A stretch of 64,000 nucleotides of DNA from NCBI RefSeq assembly GCF_001039355.2, contig NW_019775269.1:248001-312000 (forward strand), given 5' to 3'. Numbering within the stretch: position 1 is the first letter of the stretch; each line of letters begins with the position of its first letter. The notes under the pieces were generated by a model. It was not told the origin of the DNA, did not search any database, and was given only the letters and a program-made list of their open reading frames with translations. Position numbers and translations under genes: made by a program. Of the stretch, positions 1 through 13,349 are shown piece after piece. The stretch comes from Lingula anatina (Eukaryota > Brachiopoda > Lingulata > Lingulida > Lingulidae).

Positions 1-368
1 CCCTGCTGCATCATCACTAAATGGTCATGTGACGTCACGGCAGTGACAGGTGATGCTTTCAAAAGCTGAACATTCTTAACTTTTACTTATAACAAATGAT
101 TTACAAAATTTTACAGATTTTAATTTTAAAAAAGAAAATGCAATTGGAGCATGAACACCCTTTTGCTCAGTCCAGTTTAATGAACCTCACAGAATGATGT
201 ATAAATACTTTTTTCTGTATTTTAACATTTATCACAGACACATTTTCACTGTACTTTATATTTATTAGATGCCAACTGCACTTGCTAGTCCACCATGATC
301 ATTGAATTTATGCTAAGCCCCAGCAAGTAATTGGGATATCACCGATAATTTCCAAACTTTCAACTTAC

Positions 369-1828
369 GTCTGCATTTGTGATATAATGTCTTGGCAGAT
401 CAACCTGAGAGGAGTCCTGAAACAACATTAAACTAACAGCATTAAGGGACTATACAGCAGTATCTCCCAACTCTATAACATACTTTTTCTCCTGTAAATC
501 TTACTGCCAGAGTGATTTGATTCTACAAATTCTATTTGAGTTTTAACATGAGGTGCCTGTACAAATAAATGTAAGATGTAACAGCTCCTTCCCTTTAAAC
601 ATACTAAGATAAGAAATGAAACATTTCATGGAGATATGATATTGCTGAAAAAAAAGTGAAATGGTCGTCAATTCAAATTTAGGAACAAAAATTTAGGATA
701 TATAATTATCCATAAATTAAATGATAAACTATAATTGTTAACAGAAGTTTTTATTTTACGAATACAAGTCACAGGGCTAATTAATATATAATTTTATATG
801 CCAGAAGCATCCCCGAAGTAGAACATCTATAAAAATCCCTACCAGGCCTGGAGTATCATAGAGCCTCACTTTCTCCTTCACTCCTCTATCTGTGTCTACA
901 TAGGCAACATATATGTCCTCTATGGTCTTAAATGTTGGCTGAAAAAAAAATCCACATCAATTTTATATAAATGCAATAAATGTTGATCTGTTAATTATCA
1001 AATACAATTTTCATCGATAACACATCTGGATTATAAAAAATCCACTAGCTATTATAAAAATTTTAAGAATGGTACAAAGGCACATTTATTTACTTGTATC
1101 AATACATTTTACAGTCTTATGGTCCATAATTAATACAATAAGTAATGCATACAGCAGGAAGTCAGTTTGGATGCCAGTACAATTGGGAATATACAATATA
1201 ATTCATATAAATCTACGAATGACATATTTCAATAAAGAAATTAAAAAAAAAAGGAAAACAATTAATTTATATATATATAGAATAATTCTAACTGACCATC
1301 TTTCTGGATCTGATGGTCTAAACCTGTCTCTGGCAGGCAATTATCTAACACCAATAATCCCTTCCCTGTTAACAGTGTTACAGATTGAAAGGCCAGTATA
1401 ATAATTCTGGCAATAAAACTCAAAGTGCAAAAATCTCTTCGTATTTGGAGCCAGGGAAGTGTCAATCACAAATGGGCTTAAAGTCATACTGTCCAGCACT
1501 GAGATTTTGATTAGGAGTAACTGAAGGAGGCTGAAGCTCAAATCACTGAAACAAAGGAAGTGAAGGTGGTCACCCCCCCCCCCTTTTTCAGGCCCTTGTA
1601 TATAATTGTGCAGTCAGTGTACAGTTTCAGATTGTATTATCCTAAGATCCATAATGCCTACCGTAATTGCTTGCGAGGCAAATTGTGTTTGATTTCACAC
1701 CTTCACACCTATTAACGGGTCATTCTTACCGCTCCAACAATGTGATTGCCATATATTAGCTGTTCTATGATAGCCGTCTTCCCGGTCAGTGTCTGCCCAC
1801 AGACAACCACTCGCCAGGATTTCCCCAT
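369..1828 (-). CDS. NKIRAS: kappaB-Ras (NF-kB inhibitor-interacting Ras-like GTPase), 5' part
   Basis: Three coding exons on the minus strand: 1828-1730 (33 codons from the ATG), 938-843 (32 codons) and 416-369 (16 codons), all phase 0 with GT-AG borders. Exon 1 begins [20 protein letters not shown] and continues through a YGNHIVGA segment. Exon 2 holds [20 protein letters not shown] followed by YDTPGL, and exon 3 holds [13 protein letters not shown]. The order and wording follow animal NKIRAS proteins, known to bind the PEST region of IkappaB and slow its degradation, and to bind Ral pathway proteins. The P-loop reads GQTLTGKT, so the glycines at Ras positions 12 and 13 are absent, and DTPGL replaces the Ras DTAGQ (no catalytic Gln61). 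Both are family hallmarks of poor GTP hydrolysis. The rest of the gene (GFVLVY region, NKID motif, C terminus) lies left of position 1. The 1-368 stretch reads as intron. Confidence 0.9.
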
Positions 1829-2560
1829 TCGGCAACCAGCTGCCCTCTTCGGATTTCACGCCAATAAGTGAAGTGCCTGGCATAAAAACGTAAGCCAATC
1901 TAATATATTCTCTATTCTATTTCTTCCCTCGGCTACATTTTCTATTACATCACAGCAGAGTTACTCGTAAACATAGATGTCCATCCGTGTTCCGATAGTT
2001 CGCCGTTGCCTCGTTCTCGAGATAATTCACACTATTTATATTTAAATCAATACCGAGGTTTTAGTGCACGTGGAGACTATCGACAGCCAGTGGTGATGCG
2101 CAAGGTCGCAACTAATGCAATTTGAGAAATTGAGCCGAAGACAAATCCATCATGCTGACAGACAGAAACTGAATATCAAATTGCGGTTGAGAAGATATTA
2201 CCTAGAAAAGGGGTGGCAGGTTAAATTCCACGTACAAGTAATTTTACTTTTGTATTAGTTAAAAGTGTCAGTGTAGACTCAAATTGGAATTAGTTTCACT
2301 TTATTGAAATAAAACTGTTATTGACTTAAAGAACAAAAGTAAATTTTCAACGAACACTTTTATCAAAAATATGTCTTCACTCACCCGTTTGTTAAATAAA
2401 CTCAACCAGAGCATTGCTGGGAAACCCCAATAGGAAAGAGCACGCGAGGCTGACTGAGCACTTGCATCTAAGGTGAAACGCGAAGAAATATCTTTCAAGC
2501 TTCAGTGTGAAAAAAAGTCGACGTGACAATGGTGTCGCTATACCATGCCCCAGGCGGATC
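1829..2560. promoter_or_regulatory. divergent intergenic region between NKIRAS and the YWTD receptor
   Basis: The two ATGs point away from each other and lie only 732 bases apart. The segment must therefore hold both 5' UTRs and both promoters, unless either gene has a distant non-coding first exon. It contains a patch with more CpG than its surroundings around 1980-2130. I see no convincing TATA box at a sensible distance from either ATG. Calling it a bidirectional promoter is inference from spacing alone. Confidence 0.5.
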
Positions 2561-3410
2561 ATGAAGACTGTTTTGCTCAAGGTTATTTCCATTCTGTCTC
2601 TGCTATGTGAAGGTGTGTCTGGATATGGAGGATCACCTCGGCCAGGAGACGAAGGTAAAGGACGCTCGGTTTGTCTGTAGTCTGTGTGATGTAGTCTTCA
2701 CATGTGCCATCTGTCTGTCGTCTGGTACTATTGTGTAAATTAAGATTGCATTATCTGGTAATTGCTGTACTGGTACGTGCTTTGCTTGATTAATCGATAG
2801 CTACGAGAATATTGTGTCATATGTTTGTGTGTATTGGGGGGGGGGGGGGGAGCTGGTGCGTTTGTCTTCGTTTGCGTTGGCGTGTGTGTGTATGTGTGCT
2901 CGCGTGTGCAGGGAGGGGGGGGGTGCATGATACCTAACGTTAGTTGTAACTATATATGTCATGTATATAGATATTGTTGCCAAATGAATTCTTGTTCCCA
3001 TGTCAGTCCCTTTTATACCCATACAGTGATCAGATATTGCCCACTGGTACAATATTTAAAAGTCATTAAATACTGGTAGTACTGATTTAAAAAAACAAAA
3101 CAAAAAAACTATTACTTGGGGTTTGTGTATTAAGAATAATATATACATGTCTATGGTGCCAAAAGCACCGTTAACACTTTTTTCTTTTTGTTCACATCAA
3201 TTATCCAGTTTTTATCGGCAGTTACTGTACGTGTTACTAGTAATAAGTTTCAGACTGATAATCAAAAATGTTATTTGTTAATATGTATTTTTTATTCACG
3301 TGATTGTATTTTACTGATCAGGTTCAGTGTACTTTTCAAATGGAAGTCATATCCTGAATTTTACCACAGCCGGAGGCTACACGAGACTTGGCATTTTACC
3401 ACTAACTAAG
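2561..3410 (+). other. receptor exons 1-2: signal peptide and first propeller strand
   Basis: Exon 1 (2561-2654) encodes MKTVLLKVISILSLLCEGVS, a short basic start and a hydrophobic core typical of a secretory signal, followed by a Gly/Pro-rich linker. The donor is gaag|gtaaag (phase 1). Exon 2 (3322-3410) encodes GSVYFSNGSHILNFTTAGGY and a LGILPLTK end with donor aag|gtaagt (phase 0). It reads as the strand that would close the first beta-propeller. Intron 1 (2655-3321) contains a poly-G run and a GT-rich stretch near 2825-2930. Confidence 0.8.
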
Positions 3411-6400
3411 GTAAGTGGCAAACATTTATCAGATTGTTATTGTATGCAAATTTTGTGGTCACTGTAGCACAATGATCTGGATGCATTAAGATGTTGTTCG
3501 CAGCTAGTATTTATATCAATATTACAAGCTGAAACAATATTAATTAAGTATTTTGACAATTTTCTAGTTCTTATATTTACTTGAATCAATAACTGCATTG
3601 TAAACCTATTCAGTCAACTGAACGCGTATCAAAGTATGAACAGGTAAAGATGATCAATATTTGGTGACATTGAATGTGATTTTAGAAAACATTACTAAAT
3701 AGCTAAGTCAGAAAACACTTTCCCAACATTTGCACTACTATGCACTTATTGAATGAAGTAAGTATAACCCAGGTATAATAATTATGTTGGGAAAAGCACC
3801 TTTGATGACACAACAGAAGAATTGAAAGAAAATAACAATATTTCAAGGTTAATGGATAAATATTTGTAGGTTACCATTCATATTATTTATTAAGTCTTAT
3901 TTTTTAGGAATTTAAAAGTTGAAATACTGAGTATGATAATTAACTCATCATGTTCAGTGTAGTGTAAATTTGAAATTCCTAAAAACCAGAACATCTTATA
4001 AATTTAATTTAAATTGATTAAAAGTTATCAGATTATATGTTATCCAGTAAAACATTGCAGACTTTAGTGACTCCCATTCAAATATGAAACCAGGTGCAAA
4101 ATAATGGGTTTAATATCTGAGCCACTATCTGCAGACACAAAAATTTGATTCTTTACCAGGTGTTTTATGTTACAAATATCAGGTACTTCATTAAGTCATT
4201 GGAAGTTTGCCATTTAAGAAAGGTGAAAGAATTGTAAACCTATGTTACTAAGATTGGAATTTTGCTGGGATTATTACCTTGACAAATTAACCTTCAGGAA
4301 AGATATTATCATGGTACTAGTTTTTTTCTAGTAATTAAAGCAAAGATATATTGAAATCAACTTTTTTGGAAGGATGAGGTTTGGAAGGCCACATTAGATC
4401 TATTTTTACCATGCTAGCAGTTTTTTTTTGTAATAAATTGTACAACTTATTAATTTATTTATCTCTTTTTTTTAAGGTAGGAGAATGAAAGTCATCTAGG
4501 CAAAGTATCTCTCATAATCAAACCAGAAATCATTTCACCCATTTAATATATATACTAAATAATAAAATGCCTTTGTGAGAAAATCCTTACTCTAACCATC
4601 CTTCTGCTAATAAAGCCCTGTAGAAGCCACATGCGTAGGACTTATCTACCTAAATTCACCCCATTTGCGAGGCTCTTACTTTAAACAGGAAGAGTGTCCG
4701 ACACATCCATCGCAAGACGTTAACCTCAACTACATATTAGCTTTATCTGACTTTGGCTCAGTTCAATCTGAATATCTCCTCATGTACCATATCCATCAAG
4801 ATAATGGCCATTAGTACATTGATTGCAGCAGATCTAGATCTGCCCGAGCAGATGGTCCTGATTCTCAGGTTTGTTTTCACTCTGTGATTGCTGTACACCC
4901 TACTGCAATGTATGTTGTTATAAAGAGCATGTGTTCTATTCAGGAAAAAAAAATTAGGGCTAATTGGTTATTTGACCAATTTCACATTTTTTTTCATCTT
5001 CTAGTTGTATATGTATATAATTTTATGTATAAAATCAAACTTCAAGTTAGACCATGCAATTTGGATTTAAAATAGTGAGCCTGACCCTTCTGTAATAACA
5101 ATGATGTTATTTGTTTTAATAGCTACACATACTAAGTGTGCTTTACATAATGGCTCACACATCACCCAGATAATCGCATTACTGCAAAGTGCTTCTACAT
5201 GTAGCTTTATGACAGTGTATTTATTTGTGTTTACATTCATTTAGAGTGTATTTTGGGGAAGACACAGGCATAAAGTAATAGCCTAACAGGTAACAGTCAT
5301 ATACAGTATCTGTAGCAAAAAGGATTAAATTGGTTGAATGTGACTTTGTTGCTGAAAATTTGATATTTATTATTTATTTGCGAACAAATGTAAATTCCAG
5401 CAGACATCTGAATTCCCCACAGAGATTGATAGCAATAAATTTTACTCAGCTTTTAATCATCAGAAATCCAAACATCAAGAAACACATTTGAAAATTATGT
5501 TTTTTAATTAATAAAAAAAGTTGACTTTATCCAAGAAAGGAAAGTATTAGAACGCTGTCAAAATCTGTATTAACATTGTGTTGGATACCAAATGTTTTAC
5601 CACTTAATCTGCAAAGTAAATACATACAATTGGTATATGTATGTACATGTTTGAATAGAAATGAAGAATTTGAAAAAGCAAATTTGAAGTCTTGCTTGAA
5701 TATGATAATTATTTGTTTTATTACCTTCCTCAGAATGAAATAAAGAGACATATGTTTATATAATGAATAACTTATTAATCACAATCACCTGGTACCCTTG
5801 TTACAGCACTATCTTTGTTCAGTTAAACACCTGGCGCAAAACTTATTCACTTACTACTTTAAAGGCTGTTAAAATACCCAGTTCACTTGAAATAGACTCA
5901 CCTGAAGTTTTAGTGGCCCTATTAATTTTGAACTGAACCATCTGTTAAAGACATATCCCATGAAGTTAACAGGTAATCTATGACCATTTTGAAATTCTAG
6001 GAGCCATTAACCTTGGTAATATTCCTTTTAAGGTCACAGTGTTCAGGTTATAATAATCTTTGTCACAGATCTTCACTTGGGGAATCGGGGGTTAATGGCC
6101 ATTACCCGTAAGCATCAAATGAAAAAGTGATAGACAGAATGTAGTCAGATTGCATAAAAATTGACTTATTGCATAAAAATGCATAAAGATCGACAGATTG
6201 CTTTATAAGGACAATTGAAGCACTAATTAATGCTCCTTGGCCATAAGTACGATTATAGCAAGCACCTGGTATCCCTTACCACATATTGTTTCACATTTTG
6301 AATTTCAAAATCAATGACATTAAAAAATGTACATGTAGTATAAAGTGATCTCGAGAGGTAGGAAATCAATCACAATCATGTAACTAAGACTTATGATAAA

Positions 6401-9400
6401 AAATTAGAACTTCAATCATGAATTATAACTGAGAGCATTTAATGTGACATTATCTGTTGACTTTTAAAGAGTGCATCATCTATGTTTGATCATCATCATC
6501 ATCTAATGTTACAGTAGGAGAACTTACGAAATCATGATCCTAGATATTGTGACTTTTTAACATGTTTTGTATTTAATTTTCAACATTAAATTTGAGTTAG
6601 TCTATAATCTTTCAGTAGTGAAATTTCAGTGACTAGTTTTATCGAGTCACTTTTCATGGAACAGTTTTGTTGATTCTACTATTGATAAGACTTCATTAGA
6701 ATCCAGCAGACAGATAGCCAAGTTAATTGCATCCTTGGGGGCTAGAAACCAATCAGAATTGAGTGGAATGCACCTGATTCATTGTTCATGAAACTGATTA
6801 ACTCAACACAGATCTAATTTAGTATCCAAATACTTCTTACAAGAAATACTGTGCATTCTGTTCTTTTTATTGTTTATTGGGTTTTACATGATAACATAAT
6901 AACTTATGGTTATGTACGTACCATAATGTATCTTTATAATGCACTAATTATTAAATATCATAAATGATAAAATAGCTCCCATTCATGGACTATGGGTTTG
7001 AACATGCATCTTACAATGTGTCAACATTGCCAATTAAAATATTAAAGCCCTTTAAAATATTTTTAAAATATTTATTAATCAAAATATTACAGAATGATCT
7101 TCATTCCATAATTTTTGATAATAACTTATGATTGCATCTTAATAATTAAAACTTTTGTACACAAAATGTGCTTAATTGTGTAAATATCATAGAAAACTTT
7201 TGTTCCAGCCCATAATTAGATAAGAAAAAGGAGTCCCTGCTTTGTGTTTGAATATTTGCATCTTTTCACCACTGCCAAGACCAACATCACTTCAAAGGGC
7301 TGTTGGTTTCCTTTGGCCTACATCAACAGGAATACATCATACATTCAAAAATCTGTGTCATTCTAGTAGAACTCTTGTTTTAAAAGATCATCAAAAGCTG
7401 TCCAGGAACTTTAAAGTGTTGATTTCAAAATGTTGCCAAGAATATACCTTGAAGTTCTTAAATGCCACTTGACAAAAAAATGAATAAATAAATAAAATAA
7501 ATAGATAAAATAAATAAATAAATAATAATAATAATAATAATAAATAAAGTAAAGAAAGAAGATGACAATAATAAGAAATAAGAATTTAAATATGGTAAAA
7601 GAAACTAGTCTAGTGGTAGAAGGCATTAAACCTGAGACTATTTAGGTCTATAAGTTTGTATGCTAAAATGCTTAGTGCCAACAATACAACAAGACATGTA
7701 AGACAGAGAGGGAGAAAGAGAAGAATATTAGTTAATAATTATAAAAATTAAACATTGGGTTAATTGGAATAAATAATTGAGTGTTATATAATTGTGAACA
7801 CTTTTCTTTAAAATTTCTAAGAACATGGTTATTGTCCACAAATATCAAATATCTCCCTTATTCTGATTATGTCTTTGTTTCTAAATTCATCCAATTTTTT
7901 AATCTTCTAAAATAAAATACCTTTTAACATGAACCCTGGGGACACTGTAACAGTGTATTTCAAAACCTCACAATAAACTTTTTTTCAGATTATGGTATGT
8001 CTTATAAAAGCATAGCTCTTGAGATAACATATAACCAATTACATGCATTTCTTCAAACCCACTAATTGACCAACACACCATACGATTATTTAGCACCAAC
8101 AAAGCGATACCTAGCACAAATGCATATCCAATCTGGTAGTGCTGGTTTATTTATGGGTTTGGTGGTTAATATGGGTGTTGGTGCTAAAAGATCTGTAGGT
8201 AGTGTTAGTAAATGCCTTATCCGTTTATAAGGCCTGTATGAGTAACCAGCACCATATGCCTGTCAAAATTACCAAACATCACTGCCACAGAGTACAGCAA
8301 GTCCAGACAGGAAGACGGTCAAATTACCAAGAATTTGCTAACCCAGCATGCAGGTAGCTGAGTTAGGGCTTGAAAGGTCTCAGATTCTCATTTGTGTGAT
8401 AAAAAACATAACTCAGTTTTAGGGGAGATAACGTGTTATATAAACTTGGCAAGCTGCTAGTCATAGGTGGATTCCTCTGATATTAGTGTGGGTGTATGAA
8501 ACTTATTTTTAATCAGCCTGGGGGTGAATATTCCAATTCTAGGAGTTTCTCTTTAGTATTGATTTATTGTTATTATTCATTTTGTTAGTCAAAAAGTTGC
8601 CCTATCTATTAGCTCATTCTGCAAAATAAAAGTCATGCATGTCAGGAGTTCTTATAGATCATTAATTTTTAATAAAAGCAGTGCCGCATTTAAATGCATT
8701 GTTTGACAAGTTGACAGAATTCAATTAAATGACACAAAAACTGTTCAGAGAGCCTTGCTTAGGCAAGGGGTGACAATTACACTCAAGAATATAAATCAAA
8801 TTTGCCCCCCAAAATTTTTTGTAAAACTGAAAGAAAGGTCGACAAGGACTGCTTATAATTTGATTAATTTCAATGGAATCTAACAATTAATGGAATCTTA
8901 CAATTTATTGCCTTCAGAGAAACCATACCCGTATCGTTGGGCTGGCCGTGGATGTGGATGATGGAGTCCTTTTCTGGTCGGATATCAGCGTGGAAAACAG
9001 AGGGATCTATACAACTTCTCTCACTGCAGTGGATGAAAGGAAAATTATTGCAGGTATGGCAAAAATTCTCTTTGATCAGATGTTGTTTTGTATGGAAACT
9101 GAGTCATGATGCTTACAGCTGGGGTACAGTGTCATGAAGAATTTGAAGAAAAGGATAAAAAGCTTATAACTGATGTTATTAGTAATATTGGTGTTTCTAG
9201 TATGACAATGACCTGTTGGATGTGACATTGATGTGTTGATGTGGCATATTGAATTGTTGGATGTGACAAAAAACTGTCTGATGTGCCAGTTGAATTGTTG
9301 CATGTGACAGTGAATTGTTGCATGTAACAATGAACTGTTGGATATTACAGTTATATTGTTGAATGTGACAGTGAGTTATGAGTTATGACATTTGTCTCTC

Positions 9401-12131
9401 TAGGTGTGATGGTTATATCTTTATAATACTAGTATGTGATTGTCTCAATGATGTGGCTAGTATACTAGTAGATGTGACAGTGAACTATCGTTTTTCGCAG
9501 CAAGCTTTAGTGGCGCATGACACGATTATATCTTTATGCCATAGACTGCATTCCCACAAATTTTAGATCGAACTATCCCCGTGGGGAGTCTCACTAGATT
9601 ACTGTTAGCTAGCTTAGCCGGCTTAAATGTCTGTCCCACCTACTGAAAGCTGTAAGGGAGTAATTAACTTCTGTGCACGCTCGGCTGATAGCAATTTATC
9701 GTGAACCCCTAGGGAGTTAGGTCGATCCAGATGGATGATATCAATCTAAATCTGTGGGAATGCAGTCATAGTGATGTTAAGGATGTCTCTGGATGTAACT
9801 ATGAAGTGACTCAAATATGACAATTGTATATTTACATATCAGAGAGGTACATGCCTGTCCTTGAAGTCTGTGGTTGACATTGTGCTGTGTCTGAATGTAG
9901 TGGCAACATTGACAATGATAGTTTTTGAAAGTAGGTTAATTACATACTGTATAATATAATATAATATAATATAATATAATATAATATAATATAATATAAT
10001 ATGTATATATGCTCCCAAGAAAATCCAAATTTTTCTTTGAAAAACACTATAAAGACTATATCTTAATGTAAAAGGTTTGAAGAAAATGAAAGAGATTTCA
10101 GTTTCTGTCCAATTGACAGGATGTCTTGATAAGAAAATTAAGATTTGAAAGACAGGTGCATAAAGACAGTTAAAATGTGTACAGCATATCTCCACAAAAT
10201 CAGTTATTTACACAGACAGGAAAAAGTAAAAACCATCTCTAGTGCCTGAGGAACATCAGGCTAAAAAAAGTAATTTAAGACCAGACGGGCCTCTAGGAAT
10301 TTGTCTAGAATTTCGAAAAAAAAACTAACATGCTTAGGTCAAGTGTAAATTGGCAGAAAAGCCACCTCACCTTTTTGTACATGAGTGACCCCAGCAACTT
10401 GGATTCCACAGCCATTTCACCTTCATTACCTTGTGATATTTAGTGGAGTAGAAGACAGGTTGAGATATGCTGAAGATTTATTGCTTCAGGCAACAGGTTG
10501 TGAAGCTTTTTTTTTCAAGAGAATTTGAAAGCGTCTTAACGATGGTCAAATAGGAACCTAATGAGGGGTGTGGTTTTTGTTATGTCTTTACATGTTTCTG
10601 AAAGATTTCTTTCCACCTCTTGAAAGGAAAAAAAAAACATGGAAATTAATTAAGATTTGAGTATTACATTAACAGCCCGGGGTTCAAAGTCTATCAAATT
10701 CCCAAAGAACATTTATTGGGATTCCAACTCTCATTGATGACTGCGGTCAGTGTTGTAAAAAAAAAAAAAAGGGCGTGGATGATTTCATCTCTGAGATAAT
10801 TGACTGCAGCGTTATCTTTCAACTCTGAGGAACTGCTAGTTCAAGCAGGGCGTGTTCATATCCTGCTTGGTATTTCCTTTCCACTTACCTTAACCATTTG
10901 TATGCACAGTGTCTTCCAAAGCACTGCAGTATGTTTATACACAACTCTTTTTTTTTTTGACAAGTGTGTTCCCTTTATATTTTTCTTATCAATATCCTAG
11001 GAAAAGAGAAATTAGTCCTGAGTACACGCAACGTAAAAGATGTACATTACAGTATGTACTAGTATGTCAGTTACACAAAAATGATCTTGACATTTTTTGT
11101 CTGTTTTGCTGATTACATAAATTAAAGATTAAACCATGATAATACCAAATTTTGTGCACCATTATTTAGAGGAGTGAAAGTGTGATTTGCATAAAAAGTA
11201 GGGGAATTTATTCTATTTATGTTATAGTGAAATAACTGAAAATTGTGAATATTCAGTAACAAAAGTTCATTTGCTGGTCAGATTTTTTAATGGCCAGAGC
11301 TATATCAAATTTTTCTTTTCTAACGAATATTAGACATTTGGTGAGTGTTAATTTATACTTCAGAAATTTCTCAATTATTTTTAGTTTAAAATAATTCAAA
11401 TTTCTCAACTGGATCTTAAAAATTATATAAAAAATGACCACTTTTAACACTTTTACCTAACTTAAATCATAAGATATTTTAAAAACTCAGTTCTGAAATG
11501 TTCAACTTCAGCATGTTAACAACTTATAATGCTCTTCTTCAATCATCTATTACAAAGCTAGCATGAATATAATAGAAAATACAGATAAGATAAAAAATTA
11601 ATGATTTAGTATAAAGTGCAGATCATATTAATATGTTACTTATTTATACAATTTAAGTACATGTGCTTTGTACAGGTGNGATATTTTAAAAACTCAGTTC
11701 TGAAATGTTCAACTTCAGCATGTTAACAACTTATAATGCTCTTCTTCAATCATCTATTACAAAGCTAGCATGAATATAATAGAAAATACAGATAAGATAA
11801 AAAATTAATGATTTAGTATAAAGTGCAGATCATATTAATATGTTACTTATTTATACAATTTAAGTACATGTGCTTTGTACAGGTGTATACATTTCTCAGG
11901 TGTATACAATGTGCACAGGTGTGCAGTGTGTTCATAAAGCATATGGCCCATGTTATGTTTCTGAGCTGGAGAAAAGCCACCATTATTTTAGGGTAGTTCA
12001 TAAATAGAGAAATGATACAGTGCCATTGGAGCCTAATCATGCCGTGATAGATCAAAGGAAAAAAAATGTGAAGTGTGTAATGCCTAGAACTGCAGGATAC
12101 AAGTATACACATACATGTATGCAAGTACAGA

Positions 12132-12171
<40 letters not shown>

Positions 12172-13314
12172 GAGAGAGAGAGATCAAGAAATTTCCCTTC
12201 TGCTGGGCATGAATCTTTATTTTTCTTTTTTGAAACCTCTATTGGCAGAATGATTCTATAGTTTTTAATATTCTCTCTTTTTATTGTTTTTTTTTTTTTA
12301 TGTCAAGCGATTACTTATATTTAGACATTTTGAACTAGTACAGAAAAGGAGAATAATGTGAAGCAGTTTAGCTTACAGTTTTGGGGAATTTTTGGGCATA
12401 TTTTTCACCATGAATTTGTGATAAGTAAAGGCCATAATCAGTTGTATACTGTAAGATATTACGTAAGATAAATACTCAGACCCACTTTTAGTTCCTGGAA
12501 GTCAGCAAGTCGGCTTTCCTATCTGCTGCCATTCATCCACAGGATGCGTTAGCCTTTTTTTTTTTTACTTCTGTCAGAGATCAAGATCAGCTAGCTGGCC
12601 TGAACTGAATTTTGTTATTACATAACATAATGGGGTCAGAAAATTTACTTTTTAAAAGTATATTTGTGTACTATCTTGGTCTGTTAAGTCTGAACACTGC
12701 AATGACACAGACACAGTGGCTGCTGTTGTTTCTTGCATCAGCCATCTTGCATCAGCCAGTGTGCAATTTGTATTATTACTAGGTAATGTGAAAAAAAATT
12801 TGCAAAAATCTTGGTCTGCTTGTTTGTATGTTTGTTTGTTCACTTTTCTATTCACAATAGAGACCACAGTACATTTTAAGTATATGTCCAAATTAAGCTT
12901 AATATATACCGACTAAGTAAGCAATCAATAAGATAATTTCAACTTTATTGATTTACTTAATATTCATTTGAACAATCGGTTTATCTCAATTAATTAATTA
13001 GCAATCAACAAAACCACCATGAACTGTATAGCATTAACATTTATGAGTAAAGAGTAAATTACATAAGTCTACATAAATGGTAATCCTATAAACTGTATTG
13101 CCATATTTCCAGACTGTGGGGAAGTCCATGGACTGTCAGTTGACTGGCTGAGTAACCAACTCTACTGGACAGACACCACCAAGAAAGAGGTGCTGGTCTC
13201 AGACTACGATGGGAAATACACCAAGACCATTGCTTTCTCTGGTATGCTGTGGCCAAGGGGAATAGTGGTGGACCCTATCCACAGGTTAGTCACACGTGCA
13301 CTCACACACACACA

Positions 13315-13349
<35 letters not shown>

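Noticed and set aside
1-368. A fourth NKIRAS exon
   Set aside because: No segment on the minus strand gives the expected GFVLVYS continuation with a splice acceptor; it is probably beyond the window.
2740-3079. Overlapping open frames on both strands
   Set aside because: They are read through a poly-G and GT microsatellite in intron 1 of the receptor; composition is simple repeat and there is no domain.
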